From the NCBI GenBank assembly GCA_024644945.1, contig JAHEGU010000005.1, forward strand, positions 1 to 64,000: 64,000 nucleotides of DNA, given 5' to 3'. Numbering within the stretch: the stretch's first letter is position 1; every line of letters starts with the position of its first letter. Shown here piece by piece: positions 27,545 through 37,802 of this stretch. Under the pieces are notes generated by a model. That model made no database searches and was not told the DNA's origin. It saw nothing but the letters and a program-made list of their open reading frames with translations. Made by a program: the position numbers and the translations under genes. This DNA comes from Gammaproteobacteria bacterium (GTDB lineage Bacteria; Pseudomonadota; Gammaproteobacteria; Arenicellales; Poriferihabitantaceae).

Positions 27545-29824
27545 ATGTCGAGAAAACGCTCCGCTGTCCCATCACCGAAGAAAGAAGTTCGCCCGGTTGA
27601 ACTGGAAAAACTGTCCATTGCAAAATTTACTGAAAGTGCGTATCTCAATTATTCGATGTATGTCATTCTTGATCGTGCATTGCCGAGCATCGCAGATGGG
27701 TTAAAGCCGGTTCAAAGGCGAATCGTATACGCAATGTCGGACTTGAACCTCCATTCCGGCGCCAAATATAAAAAGTCCGCCCGAACCGTTGGGGATGTGC
27801 TCGGTAAGTTTCACCCCCACGGAGACAGCGCTTGCTATGAAGCCATGGTATTGATGGCTCAGCCGTTTAGTTATCGCTATCCGCTGATCGACGGTCAGGG
27901 CAATTGGGGTAGTCAAGATGACCCCAAATCCTTTGCTGCGATGCGCTATACAGAGTCAAGGATGACCCGTTATGCGCAGCTACTATTGGCTGAGCTGGAC
28001 CAAGGCACCACTGAATGGGTCGCAAATTTCGATGGAACCCTGAAGGAACCAAAATTATTACCAGCTCGACTACCCAATGTGTTGTTGAACGGCAGCTCTG
28101 GAATAGCCGTAGGCATGGCGACTGATATACCTCCTCATAACATACGGGAGGTGGTCAGCGCCTGCGTAAGATTACTGGAAGATTCGAAAGCAGGACTCTC
28201 GGAGATTTGCGAGCACATCAAAGGTCCAGATTTTCCAACCGAGGCGGAGCTGATTTCGCCGCCAGAGGAAATCAGGCAGATATATGAAACCGGAAATGGT
28301 TCGTTGAAACTGCGTGCAGCCTGGGATAAGGAAGGTGGGGAAATCGTGATTAGTGCGCTACCTTACCAGGTGTCCGGTGCCAGGATACAAGAGCAGATAG
28401 CCGCGCAGATGACGGCCAAGAAATTGCCGATGGTCACTGATCTTCGGGACGAATCCGATCATGAAAGCCCGGTGAGACTGGTTATCGAACCGCGTTCTAA
28501 CCGAGTAGATCTGAGCGCCTTAATGAACCACCTGTTTGCTACCACTGATCTTGAACGGAGTTATCGGGTTAACCTGAATATGATTGGGCTGAATGGAAAG
28601 CCCCAGGTCTACGACCTTAAGTCGTTGCTCAAGGAATGGCTGGATTACCGTTTGACAACAGTCAAGAAGCGACTCCAGTTTCGCTATGACAAAATTGTTC
28701 AGCAGCTGCACATTCTTGAGGGCTATCTGATTGCTTTCCTGAATATTGATGAAGTTATTCAAATAATCCGCTCTGAAGATGAACCTAAACCGGTGTTGAT
28801 GAAGCGATTCAAACTCACCGATGTTCAGGCCGAAGCCATTCTTGAGCTGAAACTGCGTCGATTGGCAAAACTGGAAGAAATTAAAATACGCCATGAGCAT
28901 GAAGAGCTCGAAAAAGAACGTAACTGGCTTAGCAAAATTCTAAAATCCAGAATCAAGCTAAAAAACCTGGTCCGTGATGAATTGATTGCCGACGCGGAGG
29001 ATTTTGGTGATCCCAGACGCTCGCCAATCACCCAGCGGGAAGCCGCTAAAGCGATGGATCATCATGACCTGGTGCCTGCAGAACCGGTAACCGCGATCCT
29101 TTCAACGAAAGGCTGGATTCGTGCTGCAAAAGGTCATGAGGTCGATCCCTCGCAGTTGAACTTCAAGTCAGGAGACAAATTTTTAAGCGCAGCCCGGGGT
29201 AAAACCAACGGAATCCTGCTCGCGATCGACTCTAACGGGAGATCTTATTCCATTCCACCGCACTCTTTGCCCTCAGCACGTAGTTTCGGCGAGCCGCTGA
29301 GCAGCATGATCAATCCCCAGGCAGGGGCGCACTTCTGCGGTTTGATGATGGGAGTCGAGGATACCGAGTATCTGTTGTGCACCAATGCCGGCTACGGATT
29401 CGTGTGTAAGTTGGGGGAGCTTGTAACGCGCAACAAAGCCGGTAAAGCCACTCTCAAAGCCGGTGATAATGTTAACGTCCTGATTCCACAGCAAGTCAAT
29501 GACTTTGACGACGATTGGGTCGCAGTGATCACCAGTGTCGGCCGCCTGCTGATTTTCACTGTTGGCGAATTGACCAGACTCGCGCGAGGTAAAGGGGTGA
29601 AACTGATTAACATCCCAGGCGCTAAATTCAAAGCCGGGGAAGAGAGCGTGGTCGATTATGCGGTGTTTTGTGAAGGCGAGCACCTGCGAATCACCAGCGG
29701 CAAACGCCACCTAAATTTGAAGCCCTCCGATTTCGATAACTATGTCGGACAGCGAGCCCAACGCGGAAAATTCCTGCCCCGCGGCTTTCGTCAGGTGCAT
29801 ACAATCGAAGCATTTAGTAAATAA
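27545..29824 (+). CDS. parC: DNA topoisomerase IV subunit A ParC
   Basis: Cleaves and rejoins DNA in chromosome decatenation together with ParE. The chosen ATG at 27545 gives 759 residues; the frame runs further upstream into the divergent deacylase gene but without family similarity. The catalytic tyrosine is Tyr135 in [10 protein letters not shown]. The quinolone-resistance region [13 protein letters not shown] has Ser95 and Glu99, the unmutated residues at positions equivalent to E. coli Ser80 and Glu84. The C-terminal part shows beta-pinwheel repeats ([10 protein letters not shown]-like, [14 protein letters not shown]). parE is not in the window; purC follows 33 bases downstream. Confidence 0.96.
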   Translation: MSRKRSAVPSPKKEVRPVELEKLSIAKFTESAYLNYSMYVILDRALPSIADGLKPVQRRIVYAMSDLNLHSGAKYKKSARTVGDVLGKFHPHGDSACYEAMVLMAQPFSYRYPLIDGQGNWGSQDDPKSFAAMRYTESRMTRYAQLLLAELDQGTTEWVANFDGTLKEPKLLPARLPNVLLNGSSGIAVGMATDIPPHNIREVVSACVRLLEDSKAGLSEICEHIKGPDFPTEAELISPPEEIRQIYETGNGSLKLRAAWDKEGGEIVISALPYQVSGARIQEQIAAQMTAKKLPMVTDLRDESDHESPVRLVIEPRSNRVDLSALMNHLFATTDLERSYRVNLNMIGLNGKPQVYDLKSLLKEWLDYRLTTVKKRLQFRYDKIVQQLHILEGYLIAFLNIDEVIQIIRSEDEPKPVLMKRFKLTDVQAEAILELKLRRLAKLEEIKIRHEHEELEKERNWLSKILKSRIKLKNLVRDELIADAEDFGDPRRSPITQREAAKAMDHHDLVPAEPVTAILSTKGWIRAAKGHEVDPSQLNFKSGDKFLSAARGKTNGILLAIDSNGRSYSIPPHSLPSARSFGEPLSSMINPQAGAHFCGLMMGVEDTEYLLCTNAGYGFVCKLGELVTRNKAGKATLKAGDNVNVLIPQQVNDFDDDWVAVITSVGRLLIFTVGELTRLARGKGVKLINIPGAKFKAGEESVVDYAVFCEGEHLRITSGKRHLNLKPSDFDNYVGQRAQRGKFLPRGFRQVHTIEAFSK

Positions 29825-29857
29825 CTCAAGTAGAGTGTTCGCAATATTTTATATCCC

Positions 29858-30748
29858 ATGACTAAAGCGCTGTTTCAGTCCAACCTGCCCGATTTAGAAT
29901 TGATTTACCGTGGCAAGGTTCGAGATGTCTACGCCATAGATCAGGACCACATTCTGATAATCGCGAGTGATCGACTCTCCGCTTTCGATGTAATCATGCC
30001 GCAACCGATCCCTGGAAAGGGCGAAGTACTCACCAGGGTTGCCAACTTCTGGTTTGGAAGGACCAACCATTTGGTGCCCAATCATTTATCTAATCTGTCG
30101 CTTGAACAGGTCGTTTCGGACCTGACACAAAGAGAGGCCATTGGTGATCGTGCCACTATCGCACGACGGCTTAAACCACTCCCGATTGAAGCGGTTGTGC
30201 GGGGCTACATTATCGGATCCGGCTGGAAAGATTATCAGGCCAATGGAGCCGTGTGTGGCATATCGCTGCCAGCTGGATTGGAACAGGCCCAAAAACTGGA
30301 TCAGCCAATATTTACCCCAGCCACCAAGGCGGAAATGGGTGACCATGATGAGAATATAAGTTTCCAGCAGGTGCAAAATACGATAGGCGCTGAACTTGCT
30401 GAGAAGATTAAAGCGCTCAGCACTCAGATCTACTCTGAGGCGGCTGATTACGCGAAAACGCGAGGCATTATTATCGCCGATACTAAATTTGAATTTGGTC
30501 TGGATGACGATGACAGACTGCATCTTATCGACGAAGTCCTGACACCGGATTCATCGCGTTTTTGGCCCGCAGATACCTATAGCGTAGGCGTCAGCCCGCC
30601 AAGTTTCGACAAACAATTTGTCAGAGACTACCTGGAAACACTGGACTGGGACAAAACCGCGCCGGGACCGGATCTGCCCAAAGAAATCATTCTTAAGACC
30701 GCGGAAAAATACGCCGAAGCGGAATCTCGGTTGGTCGGTTCAACGTGA
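29858..30748 (+). CDS. purC: Phosphoribosylaminoimidazole-succinocarboxamide synthase PurC
   Basis: Joins CAIR and aspartate in de novo purine synthesis. The 296-residue length and the motifs [44 protein letters not shown] and [15 protein letters not shown] fit the longer yeast-like branch of SAICAR synthetases rather than the short E. coli type of about 237 residues. The last codons and stop lie inside a 14-base tandem repeat that continues past the gene. It follows parC in the same direction. Confidence 0.95.
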   Translation: MTKALFQSNLPDLELIYRGKVRDVYAIDQDHILIIASDRLSAFDVIMPQPIPGKGEVLTRVANFWFGRTNHLVPNHLSNLSLEQVVSDLTQREAIGDRATIARRLKPLPIEAVVRGYIIGSGWKDYQANGAVCGISLPAGLEQAQKLDQPIFTPATKAEMGDHDENISFQQVQNTIGAELAEKIKALSTQIYSEAADYAKTRGIIIADTKFEFGLDDDDRLHLIDEVLTPDSSRFWPADTYSVGVSPPSFDKQFVRDYLETLDWDKTAPGPDLPKEIILKTAEKYAEAESRLVGST

Positions 30749-30800
30749 TCCGGTCAACGTGATCCGGTCAACGTGACCCGGTCAACGTGACCCGGTCAAC
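30736..30800. repeat. 14-base tandem repeat at the end of purC
   Basis: Units of CGGTCAACGTGATC or CGGTCAACGTGACC repeat head to tail: a first copy with one extra T (30736-30750), three full copies (30751-30792) and a partial copy (30793-30800). The first copy holds the final codons and TGA stop of purC, so the array looks like a slippage or duplication of the gene's 3' end. Confidence 0.9.
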
Positions 30801-30914
30801 CTCTGCCCGCCCACCTCATTCGGTATTGAACCTGCGCAGTACATTGCGCGGCAGGCGCGATATCGTATTCTCACCCCGATTGTCGGCTTCATAGAGATCT
30901 AGCCAGCGAGAGAT

Positions 30915-31784
30915 CTAGCCTGCGGGTTTCTTCCTGAAAAAGTTTCGAATAGATGAAAAAAATCCATCGTTGCTATTTTTATCCTGGGCGGACTCGCTAT
31001 TCCACTGACCGGCGATCTTGGTGTCGCCACTCAGGTAAGTGCTATCAGGAAAGTTTAACTCTAAAACTCTGCGGGAATCATCGGCAAGATCAACAAAATC
31101 CATAGCTTCATAACTAAGTACAAGCAGTGCCAGAGCCTGTTCTACCGCAGGGGCATCCGGATAATCTTCAACGACGCCTTTAGCTCGGTTCACCACCGCA
31201 ACATAGGCACCCTTGGAAAAGTAGTAGGTGGCGATAGCAATCTGGTGTTTAGCCAGAGTGTTGGTCAGATATCTGACCCTTTCGCGGGCAGTAGGCGCAT
31301 AGCGACTTTCAGGAAAAAGCGTGTATACGTCCTTGAATGCGTTCAGCGCGTTTAAGGTTAGAGTAGGGTCACGATCACTCAGGTCATCCTTTCCCAGAAA
31401 ATATCCAAAAGTCGACTTATCCTCCTCGAAACTGGATAAACCTCTCAGATAATAAGCATAATCCACGGAGGGGTGGGCAGGATGCAGCTTAATGAACCGA
31501 TCCGCTGCGGCAATAGCAAGACCGGGCTCATCATTTTTATAGTAGGCATAGATCGTATCAAGCTGGACCTGTTCGGCATAAACCCCGTAAGGGTACTTGG
31601 CTTCCAGAGCGCGCAGCCGTTCTACTGCGGTACCCCAGTTCTCCTTTTCCATGCTTACCTTGGCGCGTTCATATAATTCTTCAACTGTCGCATTTACATC
31701 GACCTCATCCTCCTTTTTAAAAAATGAACAACCGGCCAGCATAATGGTAACCGCGATCAGTATCAGCCAGGTTTTATTTCGCAT
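30915..31784 (-). CDS. bamD: Outer membrane protein assembly factor BamD
   Basis: Essential lipoprotein of the BAM complex that inserts beta-barrel proteins into the outer membrane. The signal peptide ends in the lipobox LAGC with Cys19. The rest is a five-TPR superhelix, with segments such as ELYERAKVSMEKENWGTAVERLRALEAKYPYG and YYLRGLSSF typical of BamD. The length of 289 residues is slightly above E. coli (245) because of a C-terminal tail rich in Ser, Asn and basic residues. It diverges from rluD, the standard arrangement in gammaproteobacteria. Confidence 0.94.
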   Translation of the reverse strand: MRNKTWLILIAVTIMLAGCSFFKKEDEVDVNATVEELYERAKVSMEKENWGTAVERLRALEAKYPYGVYAEQVQLDTIYAYYKNDEPGLAIAAADRFIKLHPAHPSVDYAYYLRGLSSFEEDKSTFGYFLGKDDLSDRDPTLTLNALNAFKDVYTLFPESRYAPTARERVRYLTNTLAKHQIAIATYYFSKGAYVAVVNRAKGVVEDYPDAPAVEQALALLVLSYEAMDFVDLADDSRRVLELNFPDSTYLSGDTKIAGQWNSESAQDKNSNDGFFSSIRNFFRKKPAG

Positions 31785-31926
31785 AGCAATCGGGCAGGGA
31801 ATGGGAGTGATATCGTAAAATCAGGGCCTTGCGACGCCAAGGTGTATTCGCATCGGCCTTCGTATTTTGCCATATAAGACCTACAGAAAACACAAAGCAA
31901 TATTAATCGCTATCGACAATATTGAA

Positions 31927-32898
31927 ATGACCGAGTCTGAGACACGCTTCACGCTGGATATTCTGGCCGATATGGAAGGTATGCGAGTGGATCGAGCACT
32001 TGCGGATCTGCTCCCAGAGTACTCTCGAGCAGCGATCCAGGACTGGCTTAAACAGGGCAATATTTTGCTTAAGGATAAGCAGATGAAACCCAGCGATCGT
32101 CTGCGCGGAGGAGAGACTCTGCAAATCTCGATTCCGCCGCAAAAGCCGGCGGAATGGGAGGCACAGAAGATTCCTCTTGAGCTGGCTTACTCAGACGATC
32201 ATCTTATAGTAATTAACAAGCCTGCTGGCCTTGTGGTCCATCCTGGGGCGGGAAATCCTGATCAGACACTAATGAATGCTTTGTTATATTTTGATCCAAC
32301 ACTACGATACCTACCCAGGGCCGGTATTGTACATCGCCTCGACAAAGACACCTCCGGATTGATGGTAATCGCAAGAACTGAGCGGGCCAGACAGTATTTG
32401 ATTGAACAGATCAAGGATCGTCAGGTCAGCCGTCGGTACCTCGCGGTCATTAATGGACTGCCAGTAGCCGGGGAGACTATAGATCAACCTATCGGGCGCC
32501 ACCACCACGATCGTTTGCGCATGGCTGTCACAGATCGTGGAAAACCTGCAGTAACCCACATTCGGATAAAACAAAAATTCCGCAGTCACAGCCTGGTTGA
32601 GGCATTACTCGAAACCGGCCGGACCCATCAGATACGCGTTCACTTAGCGTGGCGCGGATTTCCATTAGTTGGGGATCCGCTTTATGGTGGTCGGGTGAAG
32701 CTACCCCCGTCGGCAGAAGAGCAGGTTGTAAATTGCTTACAGGGATTTGGCAGACAGGCTTTACACGCATACCATTTAAGCCTGGTGCACCCCGAGAGCC
32801 AACAAAATCTGACGTGGCAGCTGGAGATGCCCGAAGATATGGATAATCTTGTGCGCATACTTAACGCGGACCAGGCATTGAAAAGCGGAAACCGGTGA
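31927..32898 (+). CDS. rluD: 23S rRNA pseudouridine synthase RluD
   Basis: Makes pseudouridines at helix 69 of 23S rRNA. The chosen ATG at 31927 gives 323 residues with an S4 RNA-binding domain (about 18-75) followed by the catalytic domain with HRLDKDTSGLMV; the catalytic aspartate is Asp139, the same number as in E. coli RluD. A TTG at 31867 in the same frame would add 20 residues of no family similarity. The stop overlaps the rhomboid gene by 4 bases (GTGA). The pgeF gene that usually follows rluD is missing here. Confidence 0.95.
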   Translation: MTESETRFTLDILADMEGMRVDRALADLLPEYSRAAIQDWLKQGNILLKDKQMKPSDRLRGGETLQISIPPQKPAEWEAQKIPLELAYSDDHLIVINKPAGLVVHPGAGNPDQTLMNALLYFDPTLRYLPRAGIVHRLDKDTSGLMVIARTERARQYLIEQIKDRQVSRRYLAVINGLPVAGETIDQPIGRHHHDRLRMAVTDRGKPAVTHIRIKQKFRSHSLVEALLETGRTHQIRVHLAWRGFPLVGDPLYGGRVKLPPSAEEQVVNCLQGFGRQALHAYHLSLVHPESQQNLTWQLEMPEDMDNLVRILNADQALKSGNR

Positions 32899-33461
32899 AA
32901 TCAAGTTCCCCCGCCACATCCAGACGCCATACTGTAATCGAGGAGCTAAAAGGAATACTGGTATTTATCGGATTCATATGGTTAGTGTTCATACTCGACA
33001 GGTTCCTACCTCTGGAAAAGTTAGCCCTTTATCCCCGAAACGTGGCGGGACTGCCTGGAATTATGCTATCGCCATTTCTGCACAAGGACCTGCCTCATAT
33101 CGTGAGCAATTCGGTTCCACTATTTGTCTTGTTGGCATTGTTGGCGGGCTCCAGAGCAGACAGCCGAAAAGTTATCTTGTCTATAATTGCCACCTCCGGG
33201 GGCTTGCTGTGGCTGTTTGGCAGGTCGCTACCAGTAGTCGGGGCAAGCAGTCTGGTATTCGGACTGATCGCATTTCTGATTTTAAGCGGAATACGTGAAC
33301 GCCGAGGCATTGCAACGAGTGTAAGCATTTTCGTCGGGCTCAGTTACGGATCGACTCTGCTTGCTGGCATCATACCTGGTCAATACGGCATATCATGGGA
33401 CGGACATCTGTTAGGTGCAATTGCCGGCGGTATCTGCGCCTGGCTGTTCACGCTCCGCTAA
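32895..33461 (+). CDS. Rhomboid-family intramembrane serine protease
   Basis: 188-residue polytopic membrane protein starting at a GTG coupled to rluD. It has the rhomboid features: HKDLPHIVSNSVPLFVL with the histidine and asparagine of the second helix, the catalytic serine in VVGASSLVFG, and the catalytic histidine in DGHLLGAIAGG. The serine motif is G-x-S-S in place of the more usual G-x-S-G. The short length fits the minimal six-helix core without cytoplasmic domains. Its stop overlaps nadC, read from the opposite strand, by 14 bases. The substrate is unknown. Confidence 0.86.
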   Translation: MKSSSPATSRRHTVIEELKGILVFIGFIWLVFILDRFLPLEKLALYPRNVAGLPGIMLSPFLHKDLPHIVSNSVPLFVLLALLAGSRADSRKVILSIIATSGGLLWLFGRSLPVVGASSLVFGLIAFLILSGIRERRGIATSVSIFVGLSYGSTLLAGIIPGQYGISWDGHLLGAIAGGICAWLFTLR

Positions 33462-34308
33462 AACGCAAGGAAAAATCAACTGCGTGCAAATGTTTAGTCA
33501 GTGCCCCAACGGAGATATAGTCGACACCGGTTTCTGCGATCTCTCGCAGACTTTCCATGGTGACGTTACCCGAGGCCTCAATCTCAGCGCGTCCTGCTGC
33601 GCGCCTCACTCCCTCTCGCATCATGTCCAGATTGAAATTATCTAACATGATTCGAGTGGCGTTTGCGGCAAGCGCCTGATCGAGCTGATCCAGTGATTCG
33701 ACCTCAACTTCCAGCAGATCACATTCCGGCGCTGCCTGTCGAGCTGCTTTCAGTGCATCGGCTATGGATCCCGATGCCGTGATGTGGTTTTCCTTAAGCA
33801 GCACGCCATCATATAAACCCATGCGATGATTGTGCGCGCCTCCGGCAACTACCGCGTATTTCTGAGCCAGCCGCAACCCTGGTAGGGTTTTCCGCGTATC
33901 AAGTATACGAGTCTCGGTGCCTTCCACAGCCTTCACATAACGTGACGCCTGAGTCGCCACCCCCGACAGGGTCTGTAAAAAATTTATTGCTGTTCTTTCA
34001 GTGGTAAGAATCGATCGTGCGCTGCCTTCAAGTAAACACACCACGCAATCAGGTGTTAAAGCCTCTCCGTCTGTGAAGCGCCATGAAACATCAATTTCAG
34101 GATCAACCATATGGCAACTTCGGTCAAACCACGCCACACCGCAAAGGACTGCCTTTTCGCGGCAAATCAATTGTGCGGTTATCTGTACATCTTTGTCGAT
34201 GAGACTGGCGGTGAGATCCCCGGACCCAATATCTTCATCTAGCGCGGCACCGACCGCCCTGTCGATTTCCTGGACGGCGGGCAGAAATGTCTCAAGTTCT
34301 CTCATCAA
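33448..34308 (-). CDS. nadC: Nicotinate-nucleotide pyrophosphorylase (carboxylating) NadC
   Basis: Converts quinolinate and PRPP to nicotinate mononucleotide, the last step of de novo pyridine-ring synthesis for NAD. Motifs: ALDEDIGSGDLTASL, ERTAINFLQTLSGVAT, ILDTRKTLPGLR, GGAHNHRMGLYD, and the C-terminal IEASGNVTMESLREIAETGVDYISVGALT. The length of 286 residues is typical. Either of two adjacent methionine codons may be the start. The 3' end overlaps the rhomboid gene by 14 bases. nadA and nadB are not nearby. Confidence 0.96.
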   Translation of the reverse strand: MMRELETFLPAVQEIDRAVGAALDEDIGSGDLTASLIDKDVQITAQLICREKAVLCGVAWFDRSCHMVDPEIDVSWRFTDGEALTPDCVVCLLEGSARSILTTERTAINFLQTLSGVATQASRYVKAVEGTETRILDTRKTLPGLRLAQKYAVVAGGAHNHRMGLYDGVLLKENHITASGSIADALKAARQAAPECDLLEVEVESLDQLDQALAANATRIMLDNFNLDMMREGVRRAAGRAEIEASGNVTMESLREIAETGVDYISVGALTKHLHAVDFSLRFSGA

Positions 34309-34425
34309 ATCACACTATTGCTATGTCTGTTAAAGAGTTTCTATTTCCCAGAATTGACCCCAGATCGAAGTATATGGCTAAATTGTCCGAATAATACAAT
34401 TGATAATCTTTGGAGAGCACAACCC

Positions 34426-35979
34426 TTGCCAAGCAATCTTTGGTCGCTGATCGAACCTTCGTTAAGAAAACATGCCGACCGCACTGCGTGGATATGTCGG
34501 CAGCGCCGTGGTAGACGTGAGGTTAGCTATCAACAGATTCTGGACGCCGCACTATGTACTGCTCAGGATCTGAGGCAAGCCGGGGTCGAGGCTGGAGATA
34601 CGATCGGGATTACCGCACCCAACGGACCGGAGTGGACCATCGCAGCATTAGCGGCGTTTCGCATCGGCGCTCCAATTGCGCCGATTCATATTGGTAATAG
34701 CGATCACGAAATCCAAACTCAGATTGCCGCGGTCAGTCCTAAAGTGATGTTGGTTCATGAGTCAGACCTTGAACATGACACTCGGATTCCTCTAGCGCTG
34801 CAATCCGACAGCGAAAAGCTCGAAGCAGAGTCCGCCATTCCCGCAGCGGATGATCCCGCAGCGGTTGCGATGCGAATCTATACATCGGGGAGCACGGGCA
34901 GCCCAAAGGTTGTGAAGTTATCCCACAGCAATCTTGCATCAAATGTTATCGCGGCTGTCAACATCGAGTCATTCGGTGCGGAAGATAGATTTATCTCGCT
35001 ACTGCCCTTCTCCCATGCTATGGGAATTACCGGCAACGTCAATCTGCCATACTTCGTAGGCGCGACCCTGGTATCTCCAAAAGTCCTCGCCGCCAACGAA
35101 ATTCTAGCGACCTTGCAGGAAGAAAAAATTACAGTGGTGATAGCAGTACCTAGACTGTTTCGCAATGTCATGCTCGGCATGGAGAAAAAATTCAGCAAAG
35201 GCGGCAAGGGATTGGGAATGTATCGAATGTTGTTGAAGTCCATGCCTAAGCATATGCGGCGATATTTAAACGCGCCGATCCGTAATAAGCTCGGTGGCAA
35301 CATTAAAGTCTGGGTGAGCGGCGGTTCACACCTCGATGGGCGCATCAGCCGCTACTATCACGATCTGGGATTGCCGCTCAGGCAGGGTTACGGACTGACC
35401 GAGACCTCGCCATTATCCTGCGTCCAGGACAATTTTGATGAAGCCCTTGAAAGCGTTGGCCGCCCGATAGACCAGGTTAAAGTCAAAATCGTCGACCCCG
35501 ATGAAAACAGAAACGGAGAAGTCTGGATAAAAGGACCTAATGTGATGATTGGATATGAGGATGATACACAGACCTCTGAGGCGTTGGAAGATGGCTGGTT
35601 TAAAACCGGTGACATCGGAAAGATTGATGACGCCGGCAGGGTTACTTTGACCGGTCGGTCCAAGCGCCTCATCGTGACCGAAGCGGGTAAGAACGTATAT
35701 CCAGAAGAACTTGAGACGCTGCTGGAGCGCGATCCAATGGTTAAGGAAGCTGGCGTTCTCGAAGCGGAAATGAAGCCGGTGTGCGTTCTTTCTATGGACG
35801 CAGAAGATCCCGCGACTGAAGCCAGAAGAGTGCTAAAGGATTTTAATCGCCTGGTGTCGAAACATAACCAGATCAGACGCTTTGCCATTGTCGAGGAGCT
35901 ACCTCGCACACCCCTGGGTAAGATGGCCCTGCAAGAATTACCTGTCCTGTTTCAAAAATCTGAAGTAAAGGATCCCTGA
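34426..35979 (+). CDS. AMP-binding enzyme, acyl-CoA synthetase/ligase family
   Basis: Activates a carboxylic acid to an acyl-adenylate and then probably to a CoA thioester. The phosphate-binding motif IYTSGSTGSPKVVKLSH, the later YGLTETSPLS and the hinge block WFKTGDIGKIDDAGRVTLTGRSKR are intact, and the C-terminal catalytic lysine is in RTPLGKM. The resemblance is to long-chain acyl-CoA synthetases, but the substrate cannot be read. The start is taken as the TTG at 34426 because GGAG lies 10 bases upstream and the family similarity begins there; the frame is open back to another TTG at 34318. It gives 517 residues. Confidence 0.86.
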   Translation: MPSNLWSLIEPSLRKHADRTAWICRQRRGRREVSYQQILDAALCTAQDLRQAGVEAGDTIGITAPNGPEWTIAALAAFRIGAPIAPIHIGNSDHEIQTQIAAVSPKVMLVHESDLEHDTRIPLALQSDSEKLEAESAIPAADDPAAVAMRIYTSGSTGSPKVVKLSHSNLASNVIAAVNIESFGAEDRFISLLPFSHAMGITGNVNLPYFVGATLVSPKVLAANEILATLQEEKITVVIAVPRLFRNVMLGMEKKFSKGGKGLGMYRMLLKSMPKHMRRYLNAPIRNKLGGNIKVWVSGGSHLDGRISRYYHDLGLPLRQGYGLTETSPLSCVQDNFDEALESVGRPIDQVKVKIVDPDENRNGEVWIKGPNVMIGYEDDTQTSEALEDGWFKTGDIGKIDDAGRVTLTGRSKRLIVTEAGKNVYPEELETLLERDPMVKEAGVLEAEMKPVCVLSMDAEDPATEARRVLKDFNRLVSKHNQIRRFAIVEELPRTPLGKMALQELPVLFQKSEVKDP

Positions 35980-36064
35980 ACAACTGCAGAGCCATCAAGG
36001 TGGCCCGAGCAAAATTTCCGCAACAGAGTGTTAGAATCCGTTGCGGATTTTCTTGGAAAGAACT

Positions 36065-37459
36065 GTGCAATACATCAGTACCCGGGGCGGCGCGCCACAA
36101 CTTGGTTTTTCCGACGTCACTCTGGAAGGATTGGCCAGTGACGGCGGACTTTATCTACCCGAAGTCTGGCCGAGGCTGGACAAAGGACAGATCCGCCGGC
36201 TTCGCGGAGTGGATTATCCTGCCCTGGCGAGCGAAATCCTGCATCAGTTCAACGGCGATGATATTCCGCGAGACACTCTGGGCCGCTTAACAGCAGCGGC
36301 ATACAGCAGCTTTGATCACAGCGCTATTGCGCCATTGAAACAGCTGGACACTTCGCTCTATGTTATGGAGCTCTTTCACGGACCAACTCTGGCATTCAAG
36401 GATTTCGCACTGCAATTTCTGGGCCAGCTGTTTAACTATTTACTGAGCCAGCGTGGCGAGACCTGTACCATCATCGGTGCGACATCCGGTGATACGGGCT
36501 CCGCTGCAATTCAGGCCGTTCGTGGCCTTGCTGCCGTGACCTTATACATGTTGCACCCGGATGGAAAAGTGTCAGATGTGCAACGCCGCCAAATGACAAC
36601 TGTATTGGATAAAAACATCCATAATCTCGCGGTAGACGGCACTTTCGACGACTGCCAGAATCTTGTCAAAGCGATGTTTAACGATAAGAGCTTTCGAGCC
36701 CGCCACAATCTGACCGCGGTAAATTCGATCAACTGGGCACGGATCGCTGCGCAAGTCGTATACTATTTCCGCGCCGCGCTTGAACTCGGCGCACCTGATC
36801 AAGCGGTCAATTTCTCGGTCCCTACGGGAAATTTTGGAAATGTACTGGCAGGATATGTGGCCAAACAGATGGGGCTTCCGATCAACAAACTCATTATTGG
36901 TTCAAACAGCAATGATATTCTGACTCGTTTTTTTGAATCTGGAAAAATGGAGCAGCGAGGCGTAAGCCCGACCCTGTCCCCCAGTATGGATATTCAGATC
37001 TCCAGCAATTTCGAGCGTTATCTGTTTGAACTGCTCGGCCGTGATTCAGACGAGATCTGCAATTTGATGCAAAAATTCGCCGACACCGGACGCTTCGAGA
37101 TTGATCCAGAGCATATGACTGAGGCAAAACAACTTTTTGCCGCCCACCGACTGAGCGATGGTGAAACCAGCAAGGAAATTTCCAGGGTCTACCGGGAAAC
37201 CGGGGAAGTTATGGACCCCCATTCAGTAATCGGTGTCGCCGCCGCGAGAATCCACGGTGAACCCGGGGTGCCCACCGTGGTGCTTGGAACTGCGCATCCT
37301 GCGAAGTTTGCCGATGCAGTGCAAGCGGCTACTGGAGAGCGCGTGGCGCTGCCACTCGCGGCAGCTCATATTATGGAAGGTAAGGAGCAACTAATGAAAG
37401 TCGCGAATAGTCTGGAGACAATCCAGACTATTATAAGCGCAAATAGAGCCAGTGGTTAG
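36065..37459 (+). CDS. thrC: Threonine synthase ThrC
   Basis: Pyridoxal-phosphate enzyme that converts O-phosphohomoserine to threonine. The GTG at 36065 is preferred over a TTG at 36041: it has GGAAAG upstream and begins QYISTRGGAP, the normal family start. The PLP lysine is Lys112 in GPTLAFKDFALQFLG. Further motifs are GATSGDTGSAAIQAV and NFSVPTGNFGNVLAGY. The 464-residue length fits the long gammaproteobacterial type. No hom or thrB gene is adjacent, so the threonine pathway is split on the chromosome. Confidence 0.96.
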   Translation: MQYISTRGGAPQLGFSDVTLEGLASDGGLYLPEVWPRLDKGQIRRLRGVDYPALASEILHQFNGDDIPRDTLGRLTAAAYSSFDHSAIAPLKQLDTSLYVMELFHGPTLAFKDFALQFLGQLFNYLLSQRGETCTIIGATSGDTGSAAIQAVRGLAAVTLYMLHPDGKVSDVQRRQMTTVLDKNIHNLAVDGTFDDCQNLVKAMFNDKSFRARHNLTAVNSINWARIAAQVVYYFRAALELGAPDQAVNFSVPTGNFGNVLAGYVAKQMGLPINKLIIGSNSNDILTRFFESGKMEQRGVSPTLSPSMDIQISSNFERYLFELLGRDSDEICNLMQKFADTGRFEIDPEHMTEAKQLFAAHRLSDGETSKEISRVYRETGEVMDPHSVIGVAAARIHGEPGVPTVVLGTAHPAKFADAVQAATGERVALPLAAAHIMEGKEQLMKVANSLETIQTIISANRASG

Positions 37460-37509
37460 CCGGCACAACGTCAATTCATAACGCTGGAAAACTGCTAACT
37501 TATTTAGAC

Positions 37510-37608
37510 CTAATGAGGCGTAATACCTCTTTTTCTCTCGCTACGTCGACGCAGTAACTCGAGAGTCGTGAGCAGCAGGACTGAAAACAGCACCAGGATA
37601 GTTGCTGC
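37510..37608 (-). pseudogene. Remnant of an ABC transporter permease (PotC-like C-terminus)
   Basis: The last 32 residues of a minus-strand frame match the C-terminus of the intact PotC-like permease at 38699-39550 at 23 of 32 positions, ending in the same ITPH-stop. Shared landmarks are ATIL, LEL-RRR and ER-RGITPH. Upstream of this stretch the frame no longer looks like a permease, so only the 3' end survives. The nucleotide sequence has diverged clearly, which indicates an old remnant and not a recent copy. The intact gene lies about 1.1 kb to the right, with a ClpP-fold gene in between. Confidence 0.65.
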
Positions 37609-37802
37609 CGAGCGAAATTTACTTCTGCCTATAAATGGTTTACCAATGACGCAACGGCGATTGAAACAGCCAGCAATTGTTTCGACTGTATCACGATGAA
37701 AATATATCCCCTTCGCTTCAGACCGCTGTAGTATAAACAACTGAAACCTTGAATGGCGGTTCCCGGGTTGGAACGTATATCTTTTGAAAACACTACACTT
37801 GA

